A stretch of 64,000 bases of DNA from NCBI RefSeq assembly GCF_008693185.1, contig NZ_VXKN01000002.1:124001-188000 (forward strand). The letters run 5' to 3'. The stretch's first letter is position 1. Each line of letters starts with the position of its first letter. A model generated the notes under the pieces. It did not search any database, had not been told where the DNA came from, and saw only the letters and a program-made list of their open reading frames with translations. Source of the DNA: Acinetobacter qingfengensis. GTDB lineage: Bacteria > Pseudomonadota > Gammaproteobacteria > Pseudomonadales > Moraxellaceae. This document shows, piece after piece, positions 1-8,267 of this stretch. The translations under genes and the position numbers were made by a program.

Positions 1-588
1 AGAACCAATCACACCTTCAACCACTTTACCTTGCTTATAATTTGATTTAGCTTTGACAGCAGCAGCTAAGAGTACCGGATCAGCCTGAAAACGCAAATGA
101 CGGCTTTCTTCTTCAGGTGTTGCATTTTTTGGTAAGACATTAAAAGATTTATTCCATGTCAAACTATTAGAACCCTCACCCAATGCTTTCTTAGGTGTAA
201 TAAAAGCACCAATATTTTCAGATTCCTTACCAATTACAATATCAAAAACTTTTAATTGAGGATCATGTCCACCAGATGTTCCCTGATTAATAATTGCCGC
301 AGGTCGATAATGTTCTATCGCTAATACAGTTGCTGCTGCGGAATTACTCATTCCCATGAGTGTTCGTGAAATAACAATTGGATAACCTTTATATGTACCT
401 TGCCAAAATTTCCAGCCCCCATAAGTTTTTATACTGACATTTTCCAATTGCTGAATCATATGATCAGTTTCAATGTCCAAGGCTCCCTGAATTACAACAG
501 GCGCTTGTTGCGGTGCAGCAATAGTATGTGTTGCCCACAATGTGACTGTGACAATAGCTGTATTTTTTAGTACACTTTTTAGCATCAT
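1..588 (-). CDS. Exported nucleosidase-family protein (PNP/UDP phosphorylase superfamily), 3' end outside window
   Basis: The frame is open from an ATG at 588 to the window edge, giving 196 codons of N-terminal and central sequence. A GAGGAAA ribosome site lies about 6 nt upstream. The protein begins with a Sec-type signal peptide (cleavage likely near THTIAA). It then shows the phosphorylase-superfamily segment INQGTSGGHDPQLKVFDIVI, the glycine-rich turn and strand that bind the nucleoside. The same segment occurs as FSGIAGSLNPELHVGDVVIA in the lipoprotein at 1997-3055, so the two look like distant paralogues. It is divergent from the Tsx channel gene, with 362 bp between them. Inferred role: cleavage of nucleosides or methylthioadenosine-like compounds in the periplasm. 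The catalytic Asp lies beyond the window, so activity cannot be judged. Confidence 0.8.
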   Translation of the reverse strand, partial: MMLKSVLKNTAIVTVTLWATHTIAAPQQAPVVIQGALDIETDHMIQQLENVSIKTYGGWKFWQGTYKGYPIVISRTLMGMSNSAAATVLAIEHYRPAAIINQGTSGGHDPQLKVFDIVIGKESENIGAFITPKKALGEGSNSLTWNKSFNVLPKNATPEEESRHLRFQADPVLLAAAVKAKSNYKQGKVVEGVIGS

Positions 589-950
589 TACATTTCCTCA
601 TTAAAAATTGGCTAAAATATCAAAGAATAATCAATATTATGCATCAAAAAATAGCAATAATTTTTGCTTGCAAATTTATTTGATTACATATCGATTTAAA
701 TAAAAAAATCTATCACCCTCTCAAAGCAATTTTAATGCCTTAAATAACTTTTAAGATAAATTATTCAGGTCAAATGCTTTAAATAAAATCAATTGGCAAA
801 GCATCAAAACAATAAAATTCGATTTTTATAATTTTCAATATATACTTCCCAAAATGTTAAAATAGGTATGAAAATTGCTTAATTTTGATTTACTCATGTT
901 ATTAATTATGAATAACTTCGTTTAATCTTCTAAATAAGGATATTCCTTTT
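589..950. other. Divergent intergenic region between nucleosidase and tsx
   Basis: This is 362 bp of very AT-rich DNA without a credible ORF. It must hold the promoters of both flanking genes. The only promoter-like match I can place is upstream of tsx (885-912). No clear inverted-repeat operator is visible. Confidence 0.6.
885..912 (+). promoter_or_regulatory. Candidate sigma70 promoter of tsx
   Basis: TTGATT at 885-890 and TATGAA at 907-912 are 16 bp apart, about 40 bp upstream of the tsx start codon. The background is AT-rich, so this is a weak prediction. Confidence 0.35.
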
Positions 951-1814
951 ATGCTAGCGAAATCTTTAATCTGTACATTTACTGCTCTTGCCACACTTGG
1001 TGGTGTACAACAAGCCAGTGCTGAAGTTGGAACGACTTTATGGGGGATTTATAGTAACAACGTTATGTTTAGCCCAAAGCCCGTTGAAAATGCCTATCTT
1101 GAACTTGAATACTATGGTCAAAAAGGGCCTTTCGATTTATATGGATATTTTGATGCTCCAAAATATTTTGGTGGTAATGATAATATTCAAGGTGTTTGGG
1201 ATAAAGATAGCTCAAAACTTTTCATGGAACATGAACCAAAATTGTCATTTAATCGCTTAACTGGCAAAGATTTATCTATTGGACCATTTAAAGACTGGTT
1301 TATTGCTGCTGACTGGATTCTTGATGCAGGAAATACCGTAACTTCTCGCCAAAATACTTTATATTATGGCGTAGGTACAACCATTGATACGCATAGTAAA
1401 CTAACAGTTAATGTAAATGTATATGCAAAACAACAATGGGAAAATTATGGTGCCGCAAATGCATACACTTCAGATGATGGTGGTCGCTTACAAGTACAAT
1501 TTTTCTATCCGATCATGACTTTAAATAATGGTGCATCCATTAATTACTTCTCATTTTCCAATTATGATTTTGGTTCTGATTTATCCAGCAAAACAGATGC
1601 TATTTCAACGTATAAAAATACCCGTACCGATGAAGCTTTTGTTTCAACTCATATTTTTTCATATAATATGAAACATTTAAGAGCCTATGCTGCCGGTCGT
1701 TACTTCCATAATGGCGGTCAGTTTAAAAATGGTGCAACCAATAACTGGGGTACAGAATTTAATCAAAAAAGTAATGGCTGGGCTTATTATTTAGGTTTAG
1801 GTTATCAATTCTAA
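951..1814 (+). CDS. tsx: Tsx/OmpK-family nucleoside-specific outer-membrane channel
   Basis: The product is 287 residues with a signal peptide cleaved after QASA (about residue 24) and a C-terminal Phe typical of outer-membrane barrels. The segment around residues 45-60 (YLELEYYGQKGPFDLYGY) matches the strongly conserved start of the Tsx/OmpK family. Alternating aromatic residues run through the rest, as expected for a 12-strand barrel. AAGGA lies upstream of the ATG. Family role: diffusion of nucleosides through the outer membrane. Exported nucleosidase-family genes on both sides support a nucleoside-uptake role for this copy. Confidence 0.88.
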   Translation: MLAKSLICTFTALATLGGVQQASAEVGTTLWGIYSNNVMFSPKPVENAYLELEYYGQKGPFDLYGYFDAPKYFGGNDNIQGVWDKDSSKLFMEHEPKLSFNRLTGKDLSIGPFKDWFIAADWILDAGNTVTSRQNTLYYGVGTTIDTHSKLTVNVNVYAKQQWENYGAANAYTSDDGGRLQVQFFYPIMTLNNGASINYFSFSNYDFGSDLSSKTDAISTYKNTRTDEAFVSTHIFSYNMKHLRAYAAGRYFHNGGQFKNGATNNWGTEFNQKSNGWAYYLGLGYQF

Positions 1815-1996
1815 ACAATATCAATCTAATATCATGGTGTATAAGCATCATTTTATATGCTGCGCTTTAAATGTATCTTTAAAGCAGCAGTTATTGATTG
1901 TAGTTTATTCATTTTACATGATGAATTGATTTTGAAATATATTTTGCTTTTTAAATGGTTATTTTTAATGATAACTTTTTTGGAGAATCTTCTATC

Positions 1997-3055
1997 ATGC
2001 GTTTACTCAAACTCTCAGTTATTATTGGTGCAGTTACTTGTGCCATGGGGCTCGTTGGTTGTGCAACATCAACCAAACTTAATCAATCACAGCCTACTGT
2101 TGCACCAGCATCGGTTAATTATCTGACTGACGCCAATCCTCGTCTTGGAATCATTGCAGCATTTGGGCAAGAAGCCGATCTATTGCTTGAATCAACATCA
2201 GATAAAAAAGAATATTTTATTAAAGGTCGTAAGTTTGTGACAGGTACCTTACAAGGTGCGCCCGTTGTGATTACACTTAGTGGGATTAGCATGACCAACG
2301 CAGCCATGACCACTCAATTAATGATTGATCATTTTCAATTAACCGGATTAGTATTTAGTGGAATTGCAGGAAGTTTAAACCCTGAGCTTCATGTAGGTGA
2401 TGTAGTCATTGCAAAAAGCTGGATTGCACCTAACGAAGTTTATTATGCCAATAAAACCCAACTACCTGCCGCATGTGGTACACCAGGTGATGTTTCCTGC
2501 TTAGGTTTAGCCTTGGATAATAAAATTCCACCCTATGCTGCACAATTTTTTCGTCAAACCAATGTAATGAATGCAAGTAATTACAACAAAGTTGCCTTAA
2601 CAACAAAAATTGCGGACCAAAATATTCCAGTTGCATTTGGTGAAATGAAAACAGATTTCCCCGTTGATGAAAAAATGTGGAATATTGCCAATAAAGTACA
2701 AGCTCAAACCCAAAATAGCTTAGAGCCAATTTGTGCAAGTAAGCAAAAATGCTATCAGCCCAAGATTGTTATGGGTAAACGAGGTGTATCTGGCGGTGCT
2801 TTTTTAGCCAATATTGAATATCGTAATTATCTACATCAGTATATGCAAGGTGATAGTGTAGATATGGAAACTGCAGCCGTAGCGCAAGTGGCTTATTCCA
2901 ATGAAATTCCATATATTGCTTTCCGTAGTTTATCTGATCTTGCAGGAGCAGATCATGATCCAAATGTAGGCGCTTTCTTTGGTTCAGGTGTCGCGCAGCG
3001 CAATGCTGCGAAATTAACCATGGCATTTATAAAAGAATGGAATACTGAAAAATAA
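1997..3055 (+). CDS. Lipoprotein MTA/SAH nucleosidase-like phosphorylase-superfamily enzyme
   Basis: I chose the ATG at 1997 because it has GGAG upstream and starts a lipoprotein signal with the lipobox LVGC (Cys22). An in-frame ATG 14 codons earlier would spoil the signal. The mature protein (352 aa with signal) has the MTA/SAH nucleosidase fold: GIIAAFGQEADLL at the start, then FSGIAGSLNPELHVGDVVIA, then VDMETAAVAQVAY. RSLSDLAG near the C-terminus carries the Ser-Asp pair that supplies the catalytic Asp in MTAN. Cytosolic MTAN is about 230 aa; here about 100 extra residues with several Cys (AACGTPGDVSCLG, PICASKQKCY) lie inside the fold and may form disulphides in the envelope. Its position right after tsx suggests hydrolysis of nucleosides near the outer membrane. 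The exact substrate is not readable from sequence. Confidence 0.8.
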   Translation: MRLLKLSVIIGAVTCAMGLVGCATSTKLNQSQPTVAPASVNYLTDANPRLGIIAAFGQEADLLLESTSDKKEYFIKGRKFVTGTLQGAPVVITLSGISMTNAAMTTQLMIDHFQLTGLVFSGIAGSLNPELHVGDVVIAKSWIAPNEVYYANKTQLPAACGTPGDVSCLGLALDNKIPPYAAQFFRQTNVMNASNYNKVALTTKIADQNIPVAFGEMKTDFPVDEKMWNIANKVQAQTQNSLEPICASKQKCYQPKIVMGKRGVSGGAFLANIEYRNYLHQYMQGDSVDMETAAVAQVAYSNEIPYIAFRSLSDLAGADHDPNVGAFFGSGVAQRNAAKLTMAFIKEWNTEK

Positions 3056-3079
3056 TTACAATTGATAATTTGATCGCTT

Positions 3080-3111
3080 AAAAGAGCTTACATTATTGTT
3101 TAAGCCCTTTT
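3080..3111 (+). terminator. Hairpin terminator after the nucleosidase lipoprotein gene
   Basis: AAAAGAGCTTA (3080-3090) pairs with TAAGCCCTTTT (3101-3111) with one mismatch and a 10-nt loop. It lies 25 bp after the stop codon and ends in T-rich sequence. Confidence 0.6.
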
Positions 3112-3158
3112 AATTTCTAATCGGTATTTGCGGGTATTTACTAAAAAGACATTTTCTA

Positions 3159-3189
3159 ACAACTCTCATCAATATCTTATGGGAGTTGT
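3159..3189 (-). terminator. Hairpin overlapping the stop of the 160-aa exported protein
   Basis: ACAACTCTCAT (3159-3169) and ATGGGAGTTGT (3179-3189) form an 11-bp stem with one G-U pair. The stem includes the stop codon of the minus-strand gene at 3177. Confidence 0.45.
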
Positions 3190-3659
3190 TTGTTTAATAT
3201 TGCAAAGCATTGTTGCCCTTTTTCTGTACCACAAAATTCAATTTTTTGCGGATTAATCCATTTGACAAAAAATTGTTGAATTTGCCCTGTTTGATCTTCC
3301 TGAATCCCTGAACAATCTTTTTCATTATTATCATATTTGATTTGCATGATTAACATCGGCAAAACTTCAGCCCGGTTATTAGGTGCCTGATATTGATATT
3401 GCCCAATTGACCATTCTTGTGCGCTTTTTACTACAACTTCATTGTTACCACGAAAGTTATAATACTCTACACATTGTTTATTGTTAGGAATATCCATGCC
3501 CCATAAACCTACAATTTCAGGTCTATTGATAATACTAATACTGCCTTGATTATCAGCATTATTTTGTTGGCGGCCTTCTGCCTGCACAGGCGCATTATTT
3601 TCAGCCCAAATTGCAGAAGAACATAAAATACAAATTATTGATAAAACTGTCTTTTTCAT
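3177..3659 (-). CDS. Exported hypothetical protein, 160 aa
   Basis: The protein opens with a clear Sec signal peptide (MKKTVLSIICILCSSAIWA, cleavage near residue 19). A Gln/Asn-rich linker follows, then a compact domain beginning PEIVGLWGMDIPNNKQCVEY. That domain has four Cys, which could form two disulphides in the periplasm, and the WGMD...C.EYYNF pattern resembles small exported lipocalin-like or DUF domains. I do not recognise the family. It stands alone between converging terminators, so context gives no functional hint. Confidence 0.7.
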   Translation of the reverse strand: MKKTVLSIICILCSSAIWAENNAPVQAEGRQQNNADNQGSISIINRPEIVGLWGMDIPNNKQCVEYYNFRGNNEVVVKSAQEWSIGQYQYQAPNNRAEVLPMLIMQIKYDNNEKDCSGIQEDQTGQIQQFFVKWINPQKIEFCGTEKGQQCFAILNKQLP

Positions 3660-3757
3660 GGAGTCTTAAATACATATTTAGACGGATGATTTAACTTAGC
3701 ATACTTTAATTAAATTTTCTGTGATATTAACGATATAAAACAAAGTCTTCATGAACA

Positions 3758-3775
3758 AGCAGCCCGAAAGCTGCT
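3758..3775 (-). terminator. Terminator of cysK
   Basis: AGCAGC (3758-3763) and GCTGCT (3770-3775) flank a 6-nt loop just past the cysK stop. On the minus strand the stem is followed by T-rich sequence. Confidence 0.55.
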
Positions 3776-3788
3776 AACTCAATATAAT

Positions 3789-4790
3789 TTAAATGTCTTC
3801 AAATAAACCTTCAAATAATACAGATGACAAATAACGTTCTGCACTATCAGGCAAGATCACCACAATAGTTTTTCCTGCATTTTCAGGTCTCTGTGCCAGT
3901 TGCTCTGCTGCGGCAATTGCAGCACCACTGGAGATTCCCGCAAGTATTCCTTCCTGTGTTGCCAATTGTCGTGCAAATGCAATAGCATCATCACTTTTTA
4001 TGGCAATCACTTCATCGACCAAATCAAGATCAAGATTTTTAGGAATAAAATTTGCACCAATTCCCTGAATCTTATGTGGTCCAGGAGTCAGTGTTTCGCC
4101 ACGTTTTGCTTGACCAATAATAGGAGATTCCGCAGGTTCAACCGCAACAGAATATAATACTTGCTGTTTTACTTGTTCAAAATAACGTGAAATTCCACTA
4201 ATTGTACCGCCCGTTCCTACACCGGATACCAGAATGTCAACTTTACCACCCGTTGCCTGCCAGATCTCAGGTCCTGTTGTTGTTTCATGGATTTTAGGAT
4301 TGGCGGGATTTTCAAATTGCTGTGGCAAAAAATAGACATCAGGCTGTTCACTAACTAAACGTACAGCTTCATCAACGGCACCTTTCATGCCTTTTGCTGC
4401 TTCAGTCAACACCAAATTGGCACCCAATGCTTTTAAGATTTTACGACGCTCTAGACTCATACTTGCCGGCATAGTCAATGTGATTGGATAACCTTTTGCT
4501 GCTGCAACAAATGCCAATGCAATTCCTGTATTACCACTGGTAGGTTCTACAATGTGCATACCCGCTTTTAATACTCCACGCTGTTCAGCATCAGCAATTA
4601 AAGCTGCACCTAAACGGCATTTTACTGAAAATGCAGGGTTACGGCTTTCTATTTTCGCAAGAACTGTCGCCGAACCATTCACCACTCGATTAATACGAAC
4701 CAAAGGTGTGTTACCTATGGCTTCAGCATTGTTGGCATAAACAGCAATACCAAGATTTTCAGGTGCTGGAAATTGTGGATCTGTAGCCAT
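3789..4790 (-). CDS. cysK: Cysteine synthase A (O-acetylserine sulfhydrylase)
   Basis: PLP enzyme making cysteine from O-acetylserine and sulfide. The start at 4790 (MATDPQ) has AAGGAT upstream; an in-frame ATG 15 codons earlier lacks support. The 333-aa sequence shows [11 protein letters not shown], then NPAFSVKCR with the PLP-binding Lys57. [20 protein letters not shown] is the substrate/PLP loop, [14 protein letters not shown] the phosphate cup, and [11 protein letters not shown] the C-terminal signature. The long stretch [18 protein letters not shown] is typical of CysK rather than CysM. It is a single-gene unit with its own terminator. Confidence 0.95.
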   Translation of the reverse strand: MATDPQFPAPENLGIAVYANNAEAIGNTPLVRINRVVNGSATVLAKIESRNPAFSVKCRLGAALIADAEQRGVLKAGMHIVEPTSGNTGIALAFVAAAKGYPITLTMPASMSLERRKILKALGANLVLTEAAKGMKGAVDEAVRLVSEQPDVYFLPQQFENPANPKIHETTTGPEIWQATGGKVDILVSGVGTGGTISGISRYFEQVKQQVLYSVAVEPAESPIIGQAKRGETLTPGPHKIQGIGANFIPKNLDLDLVDEVIAIKSDDAIAFARQLATQEGILAGISSGAAIAAAEQLAQRPENAGKTIVVILPDSAERYLSSVLFEGLFEDI

Positions 4791-5048
4791 TATTGTATCC
4801 TTAATTGTAAAGTTATAAGCAGTAACCCAAATCATAAACCGATTATTACGATTGACTCAAGCATAATATCAGTTAATTATAGATCAGCAAAAATAAATTA
4901 AATATTTGATTTATATCAAAAATAAATATTTTTCAATTTAAGATTTTTATATTAAAACATTTTTAGACCATGATTATCACGAGTTAAAAGATACATTTTT
5001 CGCAAAAAGTGTTGATATTTACATTGTGAAAAATTCATTGAATTATGC

Positions 5049-5054
5049 TATACA
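5049..5054 (+). promoter_or_regulatory. Extended -10 promoter element for tal
   Basis: TGC followed by TATACA (5046-5054) is an extended -10 match 35 bp upstream of the transaldolase ATG at 5089. It places transcription start near 5060, downstream of the GTG at 5026, which argues against the longer reading frame. Confidence 0.4.
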
Positions 5055-5088
5055 TAAAACGAATTTCGTTCACAAAGCAATAAACTAT

Positions 5089-6072
5089 ATGACAACTTCA
5101 CTCGAACAATTGCAACACTTTACCACCATCGTTGTGGACAGTAGTGATCTGGATGCGGTACAAAAATTTCGTCCATTGGATGCAACGACCAATCCATCAC
5201 TGATCACCGCAGCAGCCAATCAACCACAGAATCGTACCTTGATTGAACAAGCTTATGAATTAGCAAAAGCTGAAAATTATGAAGATGATGTACTAATTGA
5301 AAGAACGATTGATATTTTAACCGTTAAATTTGGAGTAGAAATTCTAAAATATATTGATGGTCGAGTCTCCACGGAAGTCGATGCCAGTCTTTCTTATGAT
5401 ACCCAGGCAACTATTGAAAAAGCTTATGACCTTATTGAGCTTTATAAAAAATTTGATATTGATACCAATCGTATTCTGATAAAAATTGCATCAACATGGG
5501 AAGGTATTCAGGCTGCCAGACATCTTGAAAGTGAAGGTATACATTGTAATCTGACCTTATTATTTGGTCTGCATCAAGCACAGGCATGTGCGGATGCCAG
5601 AGTTACTCTGATTTCTCCTTTTGTGGGCCGAATTCTGGATTGGTATAAAAAGTCTGAAAATAAACAAAGCTATCCAATTGACGCTGATCCAGGAGTACTG
5701 TCTGTACAAAAAATTTATACCTACTACAAACAAAATGCGATTAAAACTCAAGTCATGGGTGCCAGTTTCCGCAGTACTGAACAAGTTCTAGCATTGGCAG
5801 GCTGTGATCTACTTACCATTGCCCCAAATTTATTACAACAGTTATCTGAGCAACAAAACCCTGTAATTGCTCAACTTTCTGCTGAAAAAGCACAACAGGC
5901 AAATCCTATAAAACTTGATGCATTAGATCAATCCAGTTTTAAACAACAACTGGAAAAAGACTTAATGGCATTTCAGTTATTACAAGGTGGGATTGATGGT
6001 TTTATCAAAGCTCGAGAACAACTGGCTCAATTATTACGTGAAAGTTTTGGCCTTAGTAAAACTTCTCTATAA
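5089..6072 (+). CDS. tal: Transaldolase (TalB type)
   Basis: Non-oxidative pentose phosphate enzyme that moves a dihydroxyacetone unit between sugar phosphates. From the ATG at 5089 the protein is 327 aa and starts MTTSLEQLQHFTTIVVDS, colinear with E. coli TalB. Visible motifs are RPLDATTNPSLI near residue 30 and RILIKIASTWEG, which puts the Schiff-base lysine at residue 132, as in TalB. Further on are GASFRSTEQVLALAGCD and LTIAPNLL. No strong ribosome site precedes the ATG. It is probably a single transcription unit, closed by the hairpin at 6117-6152. Confidence 0.94.
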   Translation: MTTSLEQLQHFTTIVVDSSDLDAVQKFRPLDATTNPSLITAAANQPQNRTLIEQAYELAKAENYEDDVLIERTIDILTVKFGVEILKYIDGRVSTEVDASLSYDTQATIEKAYDLIELYKKFDIDTNRILIKIASTWEGIQAARHLESEGIHCNLTLLFGLHQAQACADARVTLISPFVGRILDWYKKSENKQSYPIDADPGVLSVQKIYTYYKQNAIKTQVMGASFRSTEQVLALAGCDLLTIAPNLLQQLSEQQNPVIAQLSAEKAQQANPIKLDALDQSSFKQQLEKDLMAFQLLQGGIDGFIKAREQLAQLLRESFGLSKTSL

Positions 6073-6116
6073 ACCTATATCAATGTTTTCTAAAAACACA
6101 TTAATATGATCCTCAT

Positions 6117-6152
6117 ACCTGTGCGAAGGAATATTCAGACTTTCACACAGGT
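6117..6152 (+). terminator. Hairpin after tal
   Basis: ACCTGTGCGAAGG (6117-6129) pairs with the complementary arm ending CACAGGT (6146-6152), with one mismatch, one wobble and a 10-nt loop. No T-run follows on the plus strand, so it may be an imperfect or processing-type terminator. Confidence 0.45.
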
Positions 6153-6201
6153 GAAATAACCTTAACCATTAAATCTGATATAAATATAATTTGTAAAAAT
6201 T

Positions 6202-6957
6202 ATGATAAATGCGTTAGAACACGCCATTAAACTTGCAATTTGCCAACATCAACAGCAAGTTGATAAAGCCGGACAACCATACATTTTGCATCCATTAAAT
6301 GTGATGCGACAAGTGCAATCAACAGACGCCAAAATCGTTGCTGTACTACATGATATTTTAGAAGATACAGAAATTACAGTAAATGATTTAATTCAAATGG
6401 GTTTTCAAGCACATGTGGTAACAGCCATTATCGCATTGACCAAACGATCTGATGAAAATCGTTTTAAAGCAGCACAACGCACTAAACTTAATCCATTGGC
6501 TTGTGAAGTCAAGCTGGCTGATTTACAGCATAATATGCAATTATCCCGTTTAAAAATTATCACGAATAAAGACCTTAGGCGATACCGACAATATCAGATT
6601 ATTCAAGCAATATTAAATATTGCATGGCAAATTCATCAACATTTTAAATATCTTACTCAAGATGAAATAAATCATGCTAAATTTCACTATACAACTTTAC
6701 AAGAAAATTATGCTAATTTATTAAAGATTATGCTGTTAAAACACAATAACATGAGTCTTCAACGTATTGTAAAATTTACACCAGCCATTATCCAAAGTAG
6801 TCAATATTTTACTTTTTGTCAGCGCAAGAAACTTGCTCCTCAAGAGAAACATTTTTTATTTATTTATCAAAAAATCCTGGTGAGTCATCAAAATAACGAT
6901 CAATTAAAGTTTATTTTTAAACAATTTAAACAATATCATTTCGAAGAAAGTTTATAA
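6202..6957 (+). CDS. Stand-alone HD hydrolase of the SpoT/MESH1 alarmone type
   Basis: The first 120 residues carry the full SpoT/MESH1 hydrolase motif set. These are GQPYILHPLNVM (His30), AVLHDILEDTE (His50-Asp51, Glu54-Asp55) and VKLADLQHNM (Asp107, Asn111). These residues normally bind Mn2+ and remove the 3'-diphosphate of (p)ppGpp. There is no synthetase, TGS or ACT domain, so this is not a full RelA/SpoT. Typical stand-alone hydrolases are about 180 aa; this one is 251 aa. The last 110 residues are basic, rich in Gln, Lys and Phe, and unrecognised. There is no good ribosome site. Expected role: alarmone hydrolysis. Action on another pyrophosphorylated nucleotide is possible. Confidence 0.75.
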   Translation: MINALEHAIKLAICQHQQQVDKAGQPYILHPLNVMRQVQSTDAKIVAVLHDILEDTEITVNDLIQMGFQAHVVTAIIALTKRSDENRFKAAQRTKLNPLACEVKLADLQHNMQLSRLKIITNKDLRRYRQYQIIQAILNIAWQIHQHFKYLTQDEINHAKFHYTTLQENYANLLKIMLLKHNNMSLQRIVKFTPAIIQSSQYFTFCQRKKLAPQEKHFLFIYQKILVSHQNNDQLKFIFKQFKQYHFEESL

Positions 6958-7021
6958 TAAAATGACTAATATTTAATTTTTGTAATTAAAAAACCTAGAA
7001 TTATCAAGTAGGAATCAATAG

Positions 7022-7471
7022 ATGAAAAAACAAAATATTCTGTCATTATTTGCGCTCAGTATAATTTTATCTGCTTGCCAGAAACCGGATGAACAACAAC
7101 CTCAGCAGCAAAATACATCTGCATCCACTGCTTATCATTCTACCGTCGAAACCATTAATGGTGTGGCAACTCAAGCAGCCGACAATAAGCAAACAACACC
7201 ATCAACAATATCAAATCAGCAACAATTCAATCAAGCCGATCAGAAAATTAGTGCATTTATGGATCAAATCGAAGATTCCAATACATCACAAAATTTACGT
7301 CATCAAATTATTTGTCAAGACTATCCAAATCTGTATACACAACAATATATTCCAGCTTTACTGAAATTATCTCCTAAAAATACAGACCAAAAATCTTTAC
7401 TTGAACAAATGAATTTCATTTTAAATGATTATAAACAACGTTATAATATCAAATGTTCATCAGTAAAATGA
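7022..7471 (+). CDS. Small lipoprotein of unknown function
   Basis: The 149-aa product starts with a lipoprotein signal whose lipobox LSAC puts the lipidated Cys at residue 19. A Gln/Ser/Thr-rich linker of about 50 residues follows. The C-terminal domain is small and mostly helical (about residues 70-149) with two Cys, ICQDYPNLY and NIKCSSV, possibly a disulphide pair. TAGGA is upstream of the ATG. No family is recognised. Confidence 0.68.
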   Translation: MKKQNILSLFALSIILSACQKPDEQQPQQQNTSASTAYHSTVETINGVATQAADNKQTTPSTISNQQQFNQADQKISAFMDQIEDSNTSQNLRHQIICQDYPNLYTQQYIPALLKLSPKNTDQKSLLEQMNFILNDYKQRYNIKCSSVK

Positions 7472-7509
7472 CTTGGTTTTTAATCTGTGACACTAATAAA
7501 GTTTAATAG

Positions 7510-8121
7510 TTAACGCATACGTTTTAAATTATAAGTTACAACTCCCCAAATAATCATTTCCTGTCCCTCTTCAATATAAATATTTTGGAACTCTGAATTT
7601 TCTGCCTTTAACCAGATCTTTGGAGGTTCAAAATGATGGTCAATCATCAGACGTTTAACTGTAAATTCATTATCAATCATGGCAATAATGATATCTCCTG
7701 CCTTGGCAGGAAGACTACGATCCACAATTAAAGGATCATCAATATCAATACCTGCATCCAACATCGATAAAGAGTTTGCTTTGACAATAAATGTGGCATT
7801 TTCATTGCGAATTAAATATTGGTTTAAATCCAACGCCTGTTCAATATGGTCTTGCAAAGGTAATGGCACACCTGCTGCAACACGCTCTGTGGCAAGTGGA
7901 ATATGATAAATTTTATTTGGATCAGGCTGTACCGGATAAATCTTTATATTATGATGAACATCAGTAAAATCATTGGTTTTGACATTTTGCAGTAACCATT
8001 TTTTTATAAAATCCACTTGCGATTCCGGAACACGAATAACCTTTGTAGGTTCCTGAAATTGTGCCTTACGTCCTGAATTAGCTCTTGCACCACCATGCTC
8101 AACTTTCTTACTTGTAGACAT
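7510..8121 (-). CDS. umuDAb: UmuDAb, SOS-response repressor/S24 autopeptidase
   Basis: LexA/UmuD-type self-cleaving regulator. At 203 aa it has the length of Acinetobacter UmuDAb, longer than E. coli UmuD (139 aa). The cleavage site Ala83-Gly84 is visible in ERVAAGVPLPL, the nucleophile Ser119 in KANSLSM and the general base Lys156 in EFTVKRL, all at the published UmuDAb positions. The extra N-terminal region (GGARANSGRK, PTKVIRVPES) replaces LexA's winged helix as a DNA-binding part. Family knowledge: UmuDAb with DdrR represses error-prone polymerase genes until RecA-driven cleavage. It is divergent from a ddrR-like gene across the palindrome at 8163-8189, and no umuC is adjacent. Confidence 0.93.
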   Translation of the reverse strand: MSTSKKVEHGGARANSGRKAQFQEPTKVIRVPESQVDFIKKWLLQNVKTNDFTDVHHNIKIYPVQPDPNKIYHIPLATERVAAGVPLPLQDHIEQALDLNQYLIRNENATFIVKANSLSMLDAGIDIDDPLIVDRSLPAKAGDIIIAMIDNEFTVKRLMIDHHFEPPKIWLKAENSEFQNIYIEEGQEMIIWGVVTYNLKRMR

Positions 8122-8162
8122 GATTACTCCTAACAGGATGTTTTATTGGATAAAATTAATTT

Positions 8163-8189
8163 AACTTGAAATCGTTACAAATTCAAGTT
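8163..8189. promoter_or_regulatory. UmuDAb/DdrR SOS operator
   Basis: AACTTGAA (8163-8170) and TTCAAGTT (8182-8189) are perfect inverted arms around an 11-nt spacer containing GTTAC. The TTGAA-N11-TTCAA layout matches the published UmuDAb-binding palindrome of Acinetobacter umuDC promoters, as I recall it. It sits between umuDAb and ddrR and touches the candidate ddrR -35 box. Confidence 0.8.
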
Positions 8190-8216
8190 GACGAACCTAA
8201 TTTTTTACATAACAAT
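8188..8216 (+). promoter_or_regulatory. Candidate ddrR promoter overlapping the SOS operator
   Basis: TTGACG (8188-8193) and AACAAT (8211-8216) are separated by 17 bp. The -35 box begins inside the right arm of the operator, which would let a bound repressor block polymerase. The -10 match is 4 of 6. Confidence 0.45.
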
Positions 8217-8267
8217 ACATCTAAAAGATCAATTTATCTGCAACCTGTCCTGATAGGGAGAGTGAAT

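Noticed and set aside
5026-5088. Upstream GTG extension of transaldolase
   Set aside because: The promoter-like TATACA lies inside it and the ATG at 5089 aligns with the family N-terminus.
8166-8267. Longer N-terminus for the DdrR-like protein
   Set aside because: It would start inside the SOS operator with no ribosome site; the ATG at 8268 has GGGAGAG.
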